This document shows positions 63,501-64,000 of a stretch of 64,000 nucleotides of DNA, piece after piece (within the stretch, counting starts at the first letter, position 1; each line of letters begins with the position of its first letter). The notes under the pieces were generated by a model. The model worked only from the letters and a program-made list of their open reading frames with translations. It was not told the DNA's origin and did not search any database. A program made the translations under genes and the position numbers. Origin of the DNA: Symsagittifera roscoffensis (lineage: Eukaryota; Xenacoelomorpha; Acoela; Convolutidae); contig NW_026970837.1 of NCBI RefSeq assembly GCF_963678635.1, positions 1 to 64,000 on the forward strand, in the 5' to 3' direction.

Positions 63501-64000
63501 TTACTATCTCAACACTTCAAAAAGTTAGTCTTGTGCAGTTCAATTTAATATCCGAAGACATCGAAAATTAGTCTTGGGCAGTCCGTTTTGTTATCCCAGG
63601 ACTTCGGAAAAAAAATTAGTCTGGGGCAGTTCGCTTTACTATCTCAAGACTTCGAGAAATTAGTCATGGGTAGTTTGTTTTACTAGCTCAGGACCTCGAA
63701 GTTCGTATGAAAATTAGTCTTCTACTATCCCAGGACCACGACAAGTTAGTCTTGGGAAGTTCGTTTTACTATCCCAACACTTCAAAAAATTAGTCTTGTG
63801 CAGTTCGATTTAATATCCGAAGACATCAAAAGTTAGTCTTGGGCATTCCGTTTTGTTATCCCAGGACTTCGGAAAAATTAGTCTGGGGCAGTTCGCTTTA
63901 TTATCTCATGACTTCGAGAAATTAGTCCTGGGCAAATCGTCTTACTATCCCAAGACCTCGAAAAATAAGCCTTGGGCAGTTCGTTTTACTATCCCAAGAC

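Larger units (their letters stand above)
38142..64000. repeat. 44-bp satellite array with a hairpin in each unit
   Basis: The array is continuous to the window end and not closed there. The consensus unit consists of arm AGTCTTGGG, a 16-nt loop CAGTTCGTTTTACTAT, arm CCCAAGACT, and a 10-nt linker TCGAAAAGTT; 9+16+9+10 = 44. An example without mismatch lies at 38724-38767. Units vary by a few bases, mostly in the loop, the linker and one or two arm positions. About 590 units are present. Because 44 leaves a remainder on division by three, the three forward frames follow each other from unit to unit, giving long spurious ORFs. The array has no interruption by other elements in 25.8 kb, which suggests recent or continuing homogenisation. 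Confidence 0.97.

Noticed and set aside
38142..64000. Regular repeats with palindromic parts, as in a CRISPR array
   Set aside because: There are no unique spacers: the whole 44-bp unit repeats, including the loop and linker. The context is eukaryotic with no cas genes.
38142..64000. Possible self-cleaving ribozyme satellite (hammerhead-like)
   Set aside because: The consensus unit lacks the hammerhead core words (CTGATGA and the paired GAAA in the right arrangement). Only a simple hairpin is supported.

Overview
The window is eukaryotic, and almost all of what can be recognised is repetitive DNA. No intact host gene, rRNA or functional tRNA was found. The likely source is a metazoan. The two large retroelements resemble a Ty3-like family that I associate from memory with cnidarian (coral-type) genomes, and a small broken zinc-finger relic near the left end fits the same group. 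That taxonomic statement is a recollection, not a search result, and should be held loosely.

Layout. (1) Positions 1-3847 are AT-rich non-coding DNA with a frameshifted zinc-finger relic (935-1185) and a duplicated ~300-bp segment (2700-3300). (2) Positions 3848-15600 are a degenerate minus-strand Ty3-like retroelement (element A). It has lost capsid, protease and reverse transcriptase but keeps an integrase core. (3) Positions 15600-21000 are a mosaic of small repeats: two 186-bp direct repeats, a CGGAGGG minisatellite with a perfect palindrome, a tRNA-like A-box relic, and a pair of ~390-bp inverted repeats around a 1.8-kb core. (4) Positions 21000-38130 are a second minus-strand element of the same family (element B). 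It retains recognisable but broken gag, protease, RT, RNase H and integrase regions, and its 3' part carries a 1.52-kb segment in three tandem copies. (5) From about 38142 to the window end at 64000 runs an uninterrupted satellite with a 44-bp unit, close to 590 units. Each unit carries a 9-bp inverted repeat, and the array is organised into higher-order repeats whose spacings are near-integer multiples of 44 bp.

How the parts relate. Elements A and B share an unusual two-ORF plan. ORF1 is gag-pol continuing past integrase into a macrodomain-like segment that resembles OARD1/TARG1-type ADP-ribosyl-glutamate hydrolases in block order. A 0.47-0.50-kb spacer follows. ORF2 then carries a helical segment, a coiled coil, an SGNH/GDSL-hydrolase-like domain, a second possible SGNH-like fold and a hydrophobic C-terminal region. 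Both copies are dead (stops, frameshifts, lost catalytic residues), but they decay differently, so the shared plan is probably ancestral.

The satellite begins where the 5' LTR of element B should lie, just upstream (in element orientation) of a conserved candidate primer-binding site. A second copy of that element end contains a short sequence resembling part of the satellite unit. The simplest reading is that the array grew from the retroelement end. The strongest candidates for something undescribed are the hairpin satellite and the retroelement family carrying both a macrodomain and an SGNH hydrolase.
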